Assembly (NCBI GenBank): GCA_034421575.1
Contig: DAOUKG010000010.1
Location: 14,564 to 78,563 of the forward strand
Length of the DNA: 64,000 nucleotides
Direction of reading: 5' to 3'
Source: VXLM01 sp034421575
GTDB taxonomy: Bacteria > Chloroflexota > Dehalococcoidia > Lucifugimonadales > VXLM01
The notes below the pieces were generated by a model that saw only the letters and a program-made list of their open reading frames with translations, had not been told where the DNA came from and did no database searches. Shown piece after piece: positions 17,127 to 25,656 of the stretch (positions are counted from its first letter, which is position 1; every line of letters begins with the position of its first letter). Position numbers and translations under genes: made by a program.

Positions 17127-18302
17127 CTAATTCGCGTACGGGTCGGCTGCGTCGCGCATGCCGTCACCCACGAAGTTGAAGGCAAGCACCGCCAGCGTGA
17201 CCGGAATGGCAGGGATGGTGAGCCACGGATAGATGGCAATCGACTGCACGTTCTGCGTCTGCTGCAGGAGGACTCCCCAACTCACCGCCGGAGCGCGGAG
17301 ACCGATGCCCAGGAAGCTGAGGGCGGTCTCGCTGATGATCATGAATGGGAGAATGAGCGTTATGACGGTAATAACGTGACTGATGAAGTTGGGCAGCATG
17401 TGCCGGAAGATAATCCTTATGTCCGTGGCCCCTGCCAGGCGAGCCGCAGTCACGAAGTCCTCTTCGCGGAGGGCAAGGAAACGACCGCGGACGACGCGGC
17501 CCATCTCCGTCCACGCGAACATGGCAATGATCAATGTCACGATAAAGTAGATGCGATAGACGCTCCAGTCCTTCGGGACGGAGGCTGACAGGGCGATAAA
17601 TAGGGGCAGGGTTGGGACCGACCTCGTAATCTCGATAATGCGCTGGATGACGGTATCGACCCAGCCGCCGTAGTAGCCGGACAATCCCCCGAGTGTGACG
17701 CCGAGTACGAAGGTTAGCAGGACGCCCACAAGCCCAATGGAGAGGGAAACGCGTGATCCGAACACAATCCGGGACCACATGTCTCTTCCAAGCACGTCCG
17801 TACCCAGAAAGAACGGAGCGACCCTTTCGTCCTCTCCTTCCGGCGCAACCGTCCCTATCAGGTGACGGTCGAAGGGGATAATGCCAAAGAGCTTGTATTC
17901 ATACCCCTGAACGAAGAATTTGATGGGAATGTTCACTTCCGGGTCGGTGACATATACCTTCTTGAAAGTCTCTGGATCGCGGTCGCCGATCACCTTCTTG
18001 ACGTGGGGGCTGAACCCTCCGTCGAACCAGTGGATGGTCTGGGGTTGAAGGTAGGCGACATTAACATCGGAAAGACGCGGGTCGGATATTGCCAGGAAGT
18101 CCGCGAACGCCGCCACCGAGTAGAAGAGTATGACGACAACTGCCCCGACCATGGCCATCTTGTGTTTGCGGAAGCGCCACCACATGAGCCGCCATTGACC
18201 TGCAACGAAGACCTCTTCGTCTTCTAGGTGGTCCTGTGGCTGGTCTAATAGCTCTTCGGCAGATTGGCTCAGCTGGTCTTTGTCCCGCGTTTCGTCCGCC
18301 AT
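17127..18302 (-). CDS. ABC transporter permease, OppC/DppC family
   Basis: Inner-membrane permease of a peptide/oligosaccharide (family-5) importer, 391 residues. It has a cytoplasmic N-tail, a first TM helix near residue 50 (MAMVGAVVVILFYSVAAFA), the long OppC-type periplasmic insert, then a BPD_transp_1 core of five helices. The ATPase-contact loop is EEDFVTAARLAGATDIRIIF, the EAA motif. Its ATG overlaps the stop of the oppB-like gene (TAATG), indicating coupled translation. No ATPase gene (OppD/F) is nearby, so a shared ATPase encoded elsewhere is implied. Confidence 0.9.
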   Translation of the reverse strand: MADETRDKDQLSQSAEELLDQPQDHLEDEEVFVAGQWRLMWWRFRKHKMAMVGAVVVILFYSVAAFADFLAISDPRLSDVNVAYLQPQTIHWFDGGFSPHVKKVIGDRDPETFKKVYVTDPEVNIPIKFFVQGYEYKLFGIIPFDRHLIGTVAPEGEDERVAPFFLGTDVLGRDMWSRIVFGSRVSLSIGLVGVLLTFVLGVTLGGLSGYYGGWVDTVIQRIIEITRSVPTLPLFIALSASVPKDWSVYRIYFIVTLIIAMFAWTEMGRVVRGRFLALREEDFVTAARLAGATDIRIIFRHMLPNFISHVITVITLILPFMIISETALSFLGIGLRAPAVSWGVLLQQTQNVQSIAIYPWLTIPAIPVTLAVLAFNFVGDGMRDAADPYAN

Positions 18303-19300
18303 TACCTATTCTCCATCCTGATGCGGGGATCGACGAACACCAGCAGTATGTCGGACATGAACGTACCTATAATCGTCAGCGCGCCGAGCACCAATATTAT
18401 TCCGGATGCCATGAAGAGGTCCTCGGCCAACAGGGCGCGAAGCAGGAGAGGACCAATAAGCGGCAGAGCGAGAATGACTGAGACGATGATGCTGCCCGAA
18501 ATGAGGGCGGGCAGAAGATATCCAACGATGCTGACTATGGGGTTCAATGCAACGCGAACGGGATACTTGATTATCACCCGCCATTCCTTGAGACCTTTAG
18601 CGCGGGCGGTGACCACGTATGGCTTGCGAAGCTCATCCAAAAGATTGGCGCGCATGATGCGAAGGAGGGACGCCGTCCCCGCTGTTCCCAGCACGATGAC
18701 CGGGATCCAGAGATGGGCCAGCATGTCGACGACCTTGCCACCGCTCCAAGGCGCGGTTATGTACTCGCGTGTAAAAAGTCCACCAATCGATAGGTCGAAG
18801 TAGAACCAGCCGATCCACAGGAAGGCCAGTGCCAGCAGGAAGTCGGGAATCGCAAGGCCGATGAAGCCGATGAAGGTGAGGGAATAGTCCTCAATGGTGC
18901 GATGCCGAACGGCTGCGTATATCCCGAGAGGGATGGCCATGGTCCAAGTAAACAGTATAGTCGTGCCGGCAACGATCATAGTCAGGGGCAGTTTGTCCCA
19001 TATGACCTCTCGAACGGGCCGGTTGAACTCAACCGAGAAGCTGAGGTCGCCACGCACGACCTTCGACAACCACTTGACATATTGGAACCATACTGGCCGG
19101 TCGAGGCCATACTCGGCCCGGAGCTGCTCTTCGAGTGCGTCCGCTGCAGGCGTACCCTGACCGGCTTCGCCCACGAGGTTCGCTACGTAGTCATCGACGA
19201 AGTCCCCGGGCGGGAGTGTGACGACAAAGAACGAGATAATCGAGATTACCCAAAGCGCAAACACTCCCAGAAGGAAGCGGCGTATGATGAAAGCAATCAC
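18302..19300 (-). CDS. ABC transporter permease, OppB/DppB family
   Basis: A 332-residue permease with the OppB pattern: N-terminal MIAFIIRRFLLGVFALWVIS, a periplasmic segment with LEEQLRAEYGLDRPVWFQY, and a six-helix core. The cytoplasmic EAA loop is LRKPYVVTARAKGLKEWRVI. It pairs with the OppC protein directly downstream, with one base of overlap. Start GTG 19300 with GGAGAA upstream. A 180-bp gap with a hairpin separates it from the binding-protein gene before it. Confidence 0.9.
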   Translation of the reverse strand: MIAFIIRRFLLGVFALWVISIISFFVVTLPPGDFVDDYVANLVGEAGQGTPAADALEEQLRAEYGLDRPVWFQYVKWLSKVVRGDLSFSVEFNRPVREVIWDKLPLTMIVAGTTILFTWTMAIPLGIYAAVRHRTIEDYSLTFIGFIGLAIPDFLLALAFLWIGWFYFDLSIGGLFTREYITAPWSGGKVVDMLAHLWIPVIVLGTAGTASLLRIMRANLLDELRKPYVVTARAKGLKEWRVIIKYPVRVALNPIVSIVGYLLPALISGSIIVSVILALPLIGPLLLRALLAEDLFMASGIILVLGALTIIGTFMSDILLVFVDPRIRMENR

Positions 19301-19411
19301 TGGGGTTCTCCGCTCCCGTAGGCTGAATCAGTGCACAGAACCAAGCTCGACGATCGGCCGAACGTGCACTTAGTCGTTGGAATGCCATTATACATAGATG
19401 CTCGTTAATGT

Positions 19412-19446
19412 AAATAGCACCCGGTCCAATGGGCCGGGTGCTATTT
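19412..19446 (-). terminator. Intercistronic hairpin after the binding-protein gene
   Basis: AAATAGCACCCGG and CCGGGTGCTATTT form a long hairpin with a short loop. On the minus strand only a weak T-rich tail (TATTTACATT) follows. It probably acts as a partial terminator or RNA-stabilising stem, so that more binding protein than permease is made, as in many ABC operons. Confidence 0.65.
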
Positions 19447-19480
19447 CTTCAGTCTACTTCAGTAGGCTGTTCAGACACTC

Positions 19481-21661
19481 CTATTCGGAGTCGTTCTTGC
19501 CGCCTTCCATGAAGAACTGGACCGTCCGGGCGATGCCCGGGTTCTGCAGCGGGGACTCGTTCGGAGCCTGCGGCGGAACGTTCATGAAGTACTTCTTCTT
19601 GACGATCACGCCGTTGAAGGCCGGGGTGTTGCCCACTGCGCCGATGCCGTAGAGGTTATCGATGAAGATCTGCTGACCTTCAACATAGATATCCTTGCGG
19701 TCGGCGTACCGGAGCTTCACAGCCTCGTCGGCCAACTCACCCAGCCGGAGGATGTTCGGGTCAGTAGGCTCTGCCGCTACGGAGTCCTCGGAGTAGACGT
19801 CCCTGCCGCCCGTGTACCACGTGCGGTAGGCGCTGCCGTGCTCGTACCAGCGGTCAAGCAGGTTCGGCCAACGGGCGGACATGAGACCACCGGCCATCAG
19901 GATGCCCGTGTTGCCGTCACGCCGCTCCTTGAAGAGGCTGACGTCCATGGGCTTGAGGGCGACCTTGATTCCGATCTTGGCGAGGTCTTCCTCGATCAGC
20001 TCTGCGAGCACGTCGTAGGCCACGAAGTACTCGGCGGCGTAGTCCATGATGAAGACCAGGTTGCCCTTGCCGTCCGTGCGATTGCGGATGCCGTCGCCGT
20101 CGGTGTCCGTGAGACCGATGCTGTCGAGGATCTCCATGGACTGATCAGGGTCGAGTTCCGTGTACTTCTGTGCATAGTCGTCGCCGGGGTAGAACGGGTG
20201 GCCCTTCGAGAAGATGGGCTGGGAAATGTCGCCCTGGCCGAGGAACATGACCTCATTGATCTTGTTCCGGTCGACCGCCAGCGAGAGTGCCTTGCGGAAC
20301 TCTAAGTTGTTGATCCACTTCTTGACTTCCTCGTCCACCTCGTAGTCGACATCTCCCTCACCGTAGGACATGTTGATGGCGATGCCGACGGCTCCGTGCG
20401 AACCCCAGAACTGCACGTCGATGTTGCTGCGCTCTTCGTTCTCCTTGAAGACCGGCACCTTGGCCATCTCGATGTGGCGGTGCTGGAAGTCGATCTCACC
20501 CGCCGAGGCCTTGAGGTTAAGGATCTCCTTGTCGCCCGTGAGGGTCATGGAAATCCTGTCGATGTACGGAAGCTGGTTGCCCGCAGGGTCGACTGCCCAG
20601 TAATACGGGTTGCGCTCCCACTCGTAGATCTCAGCCGTGATCGGGCTGGTCATCTTCCAAGGCGAAACGACCGGGGTGTCCGTGCTCTTGAGCGGGCTGG
20701 CGTTGTCCTTGAAGAAGGTAATCCAGTTCTCATAGCCGGCGTCGGCCACCCGCTTGTCGAACGCGTCCTTGTCATCTGCGAACTTGCGGTGGATAGTCTT
20801 CAGGTAGTGCGTCGGGCCGTACATGCCGTCCGCGATGCGACCGTGAAGCGTCCAGCCACCGGTGGTGTAGTTGGCGAGAGAGTCGAGGAATCCGTCCTTG
20901 CGTTCCCGCAGTTGTACAGCTACGGTTGTCTCGTCGATAGCCGTCATGCTGTCAACCTGCACGCCGGACCAACCGATCTGGCCGTCACGCGTGGGGTTGA
21001 GCTCGTCGTCGATGATTACGTTCTCGAAGTGCCAGACGAAGTCCTCAGAGGTGAACGGCACGCCGTCCGACCACTTCATGCCCTCGCGCAGATAGAGAGT
21101 GTAGGTGAGACCGTCGTCGCTGATGTCCCAGTCCTTGGCTACGTTCGGGATGACGTCCGTGCCATTGAGGTCGTAGTACAGCACCATGTCCATCATCAGG
21201 CGGTCGGCGTTCTGGCCGTCGTTCGGGCCGGTGAATGCCCTGCGCCAGGTTCCGCCGTAGTCGCCGATGCGATCGACGACCGGGACTACCATTACGTCCT
21301 CAGCGTTGGGAAGACGCTCTTCAACCGGAGGTAGGCTTCCTGCCGCGACCATGGCCGCGAGGGTTGGAGCCTCGCCAAACTTCGTGGGCATCGGGCCGTC
21401 CCAGACGAACGTGCCCTTGAAGGTGCCCGCGAAGTCGTCCATCATCATCGCGTCGTCGTCCTCTTCCTGCGCGGGCGCAGGAGCGGGAGCAGGCGCCGGT
21501 GCAGGGGCGGGAGCCGCTGCTGGCGCCGGAGCCGGCGCGGGCGCCGGGGCGGGCGCTGATGTGTCCGTATCGCCTTCGTCACTACTACTGCACGCGAGAA
21601 CCGTGAATAGCATCACAGCCAACGCGGCAAATCCTATAAGCCTAAGGTTCTTGGTGATCAT
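19481..21661 (-). CDS. ABC transporter solute-binding lipoprotein, family 5 (peptide/oligomer type)
   Basis: A 726-residue lipoprotein. The signal ends at the lipobox VLACSSS. A 45-residue Ala-Pro repeat and acidic spacer then lead to an SBP_bac_5 domain. Its motifs are GDYGGTWRRAFTGPNDGQNA, WDISDDGLTYTLYLREGMKW with SDGVPFTSEDFVWHFE, then FRKALSLAVDRNKI. Family-5 proteins bind peptides, nickel or sugars; the DGxTYTFxLRxGxKWSDGxPxTAxDV pattern fits the SAR202/Thermus-type oligosaccharide or peptide binders. A TDTDGDGIRNRTDG insert resembles a calcium-binding loop. A strong AGGAGGAGAGG site precedes ATG 21661. It is first in the oppBC series. Confidence 0.92.
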   Translation of the reverse strand: MITKNLRLIGFAALAVMLFTVLACSSSDEGDTDTSAPAPAPAPAPAPAAAPAPAPAPAPAPAPAQEEDDDAMMMDDFAGTFKGTFVWDGPMPTKFGEAPTLAAMVAAGSLPPVEERLPNAEDVMVVPVVDRIGDYGGTWRRAFTGPNDGQNADRLMMDMVLYYDLNGTDVIPNVAKDWDISDDGLTYTLYLREGMKWSDGVPFTSEDFVWHFENVIIDDELNPTRDGQIGWSGVQVDSMTAIDETTVAVQLRERKDGFLDSLANYTTGGWTLHGRIADGMYGPTHYLKTIHRKFADDKDAFDKRVADAGYENWITFFKDNASPLKSTDTPVVSPWKMTSPITAEIYEWERNPYYWAVDPAGNQLPYIDRISMTLTGDKEILNLKASAGEIDFQHRHIEMAKVPVFKENEERSNIDVQFWGSHGAVGIAINMSYGEGDVDYEVDEEVKKWINNLEFRKALSLAVDRNKINEVMFLGQGDISQPIFSKGHPFYPGDDYAQKYTELDPDQSMEILDSIGLTDTDGDGIRNRTDGKGNLVFIMDYAAEYFVAYDVLAELIEEDLAKIGIKVALKPMDVSLFKERRDGNTGILMAGGLMSARWPNLLDRWYEHGSAYRTWYTGGRDVYSEDSVAAEPTDPNILRLGELADEAVKLRYADRKDIYVEGQQIFIDNLYGIGAVGNTPAFNGVIVKKKYFMNVPPQAPNESPLQNPGIARTVQFFMEGGKNDSE

Positions 21662-22027
21662 GCACCTCTCCTCCTAACATTGATTCCTAAGTTATGTAAA
21701 ATCCTCGACCGGCATCATAAGGGCTCAGCGGATGCTGCCCCTTAGAGGTCAAGTCTTCGATTTGGAGTGTTCGTGGGTCAACCATTAAAGTTAACATACG
21801 GTTAAGCGGAGAGCATTATGGAGAGCTAGCCGCTTGATGTCAATCCCTTCTCTTTCGCCATGGTCAACACGCCGGCTCCCTGGCTCTCCATGAACTCCTT
21901 CACAATACTTCTACGACCGGCGGGGCGTTTCGGTTTCATTTTTGGAAGCGCCCCTAGTACTCTTGCAGATTCGCGACCTTCCTTGCAACAATTAATCGGT
22001 GATCTTCACAATTCGAACGAGGGAAGA
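21662..22027. other. Divergent intergenic region
   Basis: This 366-base gap separates the minus-strand binding-protein gene from the plus-strand arylsulfotransferase-like gene and must hold promoters for both. It is AT-richer than its surroundings. Reading is open from 21860 into the second gene, but those residues precede a clear signal peptide and are not counted as coding. No repeat element or RNA gene is apparent. Confidence 0.5.
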
Positions 22028-23551
22028 ATGCGTTTAGAGTCTCTGAAAGCGCCAATCTTGGGGATTTTGGCCGCGGGAATCGCAGCCCTAACCATGTCAG
22101 CGTGCGGCGAAGACGACTCCGCTCCGCCTGAGATCGTCAGCCACTCGACCAAGATCTTAAGCCATACGGCGGAGATCGTGCCGGGGAATGCGTTGATGGC
22201 GGAGGTCGCTATCTCGCTGGATGACTACGGACCGGTCTACGTCGAGTACGAGAACGCTGAGGCGGGAAAGTTCCGCACGGCAATAACGAAGGAAGTTGCG
22301 GTTGAGCACCGGGTGCCCGTGCTTCGCCTGCGACCAAATACAACGTACTCCTACACCGTTGTGGCCTTCAATGATGAAGGCGACGAGATCCGCAGCGACA
22401 CGGGGACTTTCACTACCGGTCAGCTGCCAGTACCACTGTCTACCCTTAACATAGACGCGACCGGGACCCCATCGTCCGATCTCCTCTTGCTGGATCACAG
22501 AGAGATCGAGGGCAGCGTGCTCTTCATGCTGGATGGCGACGCGCAGATCGTCTGGTACTACATCAGCCCGAATCCCGTTGAGGATGTACCCTACCCGACC
22601 GGGGCTGTCGCCCAGAAGCCGAACTACAACCTGGTCTACCATCTCAATAACCCGTTCGCCATCTGCTGCATCAGGGAGATAACGCCGACGGGCAAGATCG
22701 TCGACAACCTGGCGGCAGGCCCGGTAAACGGTTTCCCACACCGCGCGCTGCTGGTCATGCCGGACGGAAAGGTCCTGTACTCCGCGTGGACCTACCGGGT
22801 GATCGACGATACCGCGAACGAGGGCGACGCCGAGACGCTGGTCGAGGGGCTTGCGCTCCGAGTATGGGACCAGGAGACGGGACTTTCACACGAGATATGG
22901 AACGCATTCGACGCCCTCGGCACGGACCATCGCGGCGGGTGGGGCACGGGCAACATTGCCACGTACCCCAACGAGGTCACGCTCCAGGAGCACACACCTC
23001 CTATCCGCTGGTCGGGTGCCAATTCTCTGCAGATCGGGCCGCGCGGCAACATCATCGTTTCCATACCCAACTTCAGCCAAGTTATATCAATCTCACCCGA
23101 CTACCAGCGGGTCGAGTGGAAGCTGGGCGGCCCGGAGAGCACCTTCACGTTCGAAGACCCCAACGACCGTTTCTACCGGCAGCATACCGCCCAGCAGCTG
23201 TCGAACGGGAACATCCTCATGTTCGACAACGGGCGCAACCGGCCCGAGGAAGAGGGAGGGAACTACTCCCGCGCTCTTGAACTGGCACTCAACGACTACG
23301 ACCTCGTCGCCCGCAAGGTCTGGGAGTACCGGCACGACCCTGATCTCTACGCGGTGAATCGGAGCAGCGCGTACAGGCTCGACAACGGCAACACGCTTCT
23401 GAACTTCGTCACCGATCCTCGCGTCGTCGTCGAGGTCGGACCGGACGGGACCGAGTTGTTCAAGGCTGAGATCAGCGGAGAGCGGATGCAGGGCAGCTTC
23501 CGCGCCTACGCCATCGACTCGGTCATGGGCGAGTCGCGCGTCGCCGAGTAG
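22028..23551 (+). CDS. Arylsulfotransferase (ASST)-like lipoprotein, paralogue 1
   Basis: A 507-residue lipoprotein (signal peptide with lipobox MSACG) carrying an N-terminal fibronectin-like domain (about 40-130, VYVEYENAEAGKFRT, RLRPNTTYSYTVVAFNDEG). A beta-propeller of the Arylsulfotran_2/AssT type follows: VLFMLDGDAQIVWYY, VMPDGKVLYSAW, VISISPDYQRVEWKLGGPE and RQHTAQQLSNGNILMFDNG. ASST enzymes move sulfate between phenolic compounds. At the family's WxHxNS position this copy reads RWSGANS, so a normally conserved His is Gly. GAGGGA precedes ATG 22028. Paralogue 2 follows 14 bp later. Confidence 0.82.
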   Translation: MRLESLKAPILGILAAGIAALTMSACGEDDSAPPEIVSHSTKILSHTAEIVPGNALMAEVAISLDDYGPVYVEYENAEAGKFRTAITKEVAVEHRVPVLRLRPNTTYSYTVVAFNDEGDEIRSDTGTFTTGQLPVPLSTLNIDATGTPSSDLLLLDHREIEGSVLFMLDGDAQIVWYYISPNPVEDVPYPTGAVAQKPNYNLVYHLNNPFAICCIREITPTGKIVDNLAAGPVNGFPHRALLVMPDGKVLYSAWTYRVIDDTANEGDAETLVEGLALRVWDQETGLSHEIWNAFDALGTDHRGGWGTGNIATYPNEVTLQEHTPPIRWSGANSLQIGPRGNIIVSIPNFSQVISISPDYQRVEWKLGGPESTFTFEDPNDRFYRQHTAQQLSNGNILMFDNGRNRPEEEGGNYSRALELALNDYDLVARKVWEYRHDPDLYAVNRSSAYRLDNGNTLLNFVTDPRVVVEVGPDGTELFKAEISGERMQGSFRAYAIDSVMGESRVAE

Positions 23552-23565
23552 ACTGAGTCCACAAG

Positions 23566-25221
23566 GTGTCTACCAAGTCCGCAGGGAGGTACGGTCTCTC
23601 CCCCGCCGGGGGAGAGATACAGAGAGGGGGCGCAGCCGACCATAAGCGACCTTTCGACAAGCTCAGAGCTTGCCCCGTACCCGATACGGGGTCGAACGGA
23701 CGAACAGCATCCTTTGCTCTCATTCTTACGGTTATTCTCTCGGCGTGCTCGGACAACCCGCCCGCTGCAACGCCCACGCCCCAGCCGCCGCCCGCCCCGA
23801 CCGTTCTCACGGCGGAGGCCGCTTTCAAGCCCGACAACTCCCTGATTGCATGGATCACCGGCATTGTCGAATCGCCGGGATACGTGTATGTCGAGTATGA
23901 AAACGACTCGCACGGGAGATTTCGCTCCAAGCCGGTCCCCTCGAACGGGACGGAGTACACGGTACACGCAACGCGCCTGAGGGCCGATTCGACGTACCGG
24001 TACCAGGTATTCGGCACGGACCTTTCAGGTGATATCAAGGAAGGACCAACGGGGTCATTTACGTCCAGCCCCCTGCCGGACGTTCTCGCAGCGGGACGAT
24101 TCAGCGTTCTCGGCGGCCAACCGACACGTCCCCTTACGTTCATGGACTACCGGCAGGAGGGATTCTTCGGCCTGGCGGCGTTCGACGCCGAGGGCCATAT
24201 CGTGTGGTACTTCAAGGCATCCGAAGGAGAGGGACAACAGCCCGACGGCATGGTGCAGAAGCCCAACGGCAACATTGTCTACGTCGCCGGATATCAGGGG
24301 GGGACCACCAGCAGCGGCCTCGTCGAAATAGATCCGATGGGCAGGCAGGTGGACGAGCTCGTTGGTGAGTGCTCGCCGTTCAGCCCCATCCATCACGAGG
24401 TTCAGGTGCTGCCGGATGGCCGGATCATGTACCTCTCGCGAGATATCCTCTGGGAAGGCTATGGCGACCCATCGCATCCGCAGGAAGGCGACACCGTCGG
24501 CATCTGGGACCAGGAGACGGGCGAGAACGAGATCGTCTGGAACATCTTCGACCACATCTCCCCGTCGGACAGGACGGAACCGGACTCCGACCGCAGGCTG
24601 CCCGGATTCCCTCTCTGGGGAGGATGCGACCGCGACCGCTCGGTGCAAGACTGGAGCCACGCAAACTCCGTGGTGCAGGCTCCGGACAGGAGCTATATCC
24701 TCAGCCTGCGACACCTCGACCAGGTGGTCTCGATTTCGTCCGACTTCAAGAAAGTGCAGTGGCGGCTCGGCGGGCCGGGCGGCGACTTCACTTTCCCGAA
24801 TCCGGACGACCGGTTCTACGAGCAGCACACGGCGCAACAGCTTCCCAACGGCAACATCCTCCTCTTTGACAACGGCAACGACCGGCCAAACCAGGAGGGC
24901 GGGCAGTACTCGCGGCCATTGGAACTGGAGCTCGACCACAGGAACAAGACCGCGCGAGCCGTGTGGGACTTCAAGCACAATCCGCAGATATTCGCCGTCT
25001 GCTGTTCCAGCGTCGAGCGAATGCCGAACGGCAACACCCTCGTCCTCTATGGCAGCAACTTCCTCCCCGACCCTCGACCGTTCAAGATCATCGAGATCAC
25101 GCCGGAAGGCCGGCTCGCGTGGGAGGTCGTCCACGTATCGCCCGGCAAGCAGACGCAGTACCGCGTCTATTCCGCCGACTCGATCATGGGAGAAGTGCGG
25201 ATTGATCCCCAATCACGGTAG
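23566..25221 (+). CDS. Arylsulfotransferase (ASST)-like lipoprotein, paralogue 2, with repeat-derived N-terminus
   Basis: Same architecture as the gene before it: FN3-like domain then an ASST propeller. It keeps DWSHANS, so the conserved His is present, and has QVVSISSDFKKVQWRLGG and EQHTAQQLPNGNILLFDNG. The hydrophobic segment SFALILTVILSACSDN is a lipoprotein signal, but no start codon lies directly before it. The first in-frame start is GTG 23566, and the roughly 45 codons between come from palindromic repeats (23596-23700). Either the cell uses this odd N-terminus, or the original start was displaced by the repeats and expression is impaired. A Thr-Pro linker follows the lipobox. Confidence 0.75.
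   Translation: MSTKSAGRYGLSPAGGEIQRGGAADHKRPFDKLRACPVPDTGSNGRTASFALILTVILSACSDNPPAATPTPQPPPAPTVLTAEAAFKPDNSLIAWITGIVESPGYVYVEYENDSHGRFRSKPVPSNGTEYTVHATRLRADSTYRYQVFGTDLSGDIKEGPTGSFTSSPLPDVLAAGRFSVLGGQPTRPLTFMDYRQEGFFGLAAFDAEGHIVWYFKASEGEGQQPDGMVQKPNGNIVYVAGYQGGTTSSGLVEIDPMGRQVDELVGECSPFSPIHHEVQVLPDGRIMYLSRDILWEGYGDPSHPQEGDTVGIWDQETGENEIVWNIFDHISPSDRTEPDSDRRLPGFPLWGGCDRDRSVQDWSHANSVVQAPDRSYILSLRHLDQVVSISSDFKKVQWRLGGPGGDFTFPNPDDRFYEQHTAQQLPNGNILLFDNGNDRPNQEGGQYSRPLELELDHRNKTARAVWDFKHNPQIFAVCCSSVERMPNGNTLVLYGSNFLPDPRPFKIIEITPEGRLAWEVVHVSPGKQTQYRVYSADSIMGEVRIDPQSR
23596..23700. repeat. Composite palindromic repeat inside the ASST paralogue 2 reading frame
   Basis: CTCTCCCCCGCCGGGGGAG is a short palindrome (family R5). 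Then TTTCGACAAGCTCAG is followed by the 24-bp insert (23667-23690: AGCTTGCCCCGTAC, CCGATACGGG) and GTCGAACGGA. This is the same half-element plus insert found at 39646 and 56497. It has no stop in the gene's frame. Confidence 0.8.
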
Positions 25222-25270
25222 TGACACCCCGCTTTCGTTGACTTGGGTTCCCTGACGTTGTAGCTTTAAC

Positions 25271-25293
25271 CCATACCCCCCGCTAGGGGGTTT
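25271..25293 (+). promoter_or_regulatory. Probable CsoR operator
   Basis: The inverted repeat ATACCCCCC-GCTA-GGGGGTTTT lies 20 to 40 bases before the csoR start. G/C-tract dyads of TACCCC/GGGGTA type are the known target of CsoR repressors, which release DNA on binding Cu(I). Its place just before the csoR-copA-YHS genes fits copper-inducible autoregulation. Confidence 0.7.
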
Positions 25294-25312
25294 TAAGAGT
25301 GGAGGACACCTC

Positions 25313-25645
25313 ATGACAACGAACGCAGTTAGCCCACATCACGAGCACACCGACGCACACACTCAGTCTCCGGGCGACCTCCCCGACGCGAAGCAGAACG
25401 CGCTGAAGCGTCTGAAGTACATCGAAGGACACCTGGGAGGCGTCCGGCGAATGATAGAGCAGGACACCTACTGCGTCGACGTGCTGAAGCAGACATTCGC
25501 GGTCCGCAGGGCGATTCAAAAGCTGGAGTCCGTGCTGCTTGAGGGCCATCTGCATAGCTGCGTGATCGAGAGGGTCAAGGAAGGCCGAGAAGAGGACATG
25601 CTCAGCGAGCTGTTGGAGCTCTACTCACTGGCGGACAAGAGGTAA
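25313..25645 (+). CDS. csoR: Copper-sensing repressor CsoR (CsoR/RcnR family)
   Basis: A 110-residue all-helical repressor. The Cu(I) ligands of the family are present: Cys54 (DTYCVDVLKQ), His79 and Cys83 (GHLHSCV). The core begins LKRLKYIEGHLGGVRRMIEQ as usual. The N-terminal 20 residues are His-rich (HHEHTDAH) and may bind metal. GGAGG precedes ATG 25313. The gene starts the copper operon and sits behind its likely operator; copA follows after 11 bp. Confidence 0.93.
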   Translation: MTTNAVSPHHEHTDAHTQSPGDLPDAKQNALKRLKYIEGHLGGVRRMIEQDTYCVDVLKQTFAVRRAIQKLESVLLEGHLHSCVIERVKEGREEDMLSELLELYSLADKR

Positions 25646-25656
25646 CGGGTACGTCG

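Noticed and set aside
20396..21334. A 312-codon plus-strand frame inside the binding-protein gene
   Set aside because: It lies entirely opposite conserved SBP_bac_5 sequence; a shadow frame.
21482..21560. Repetitive GC-rich tract that might be a minisatellite or regulatory repeat
   Set aside because: It is the coding sequence of the Ala-Pro spacer of the binding protein.
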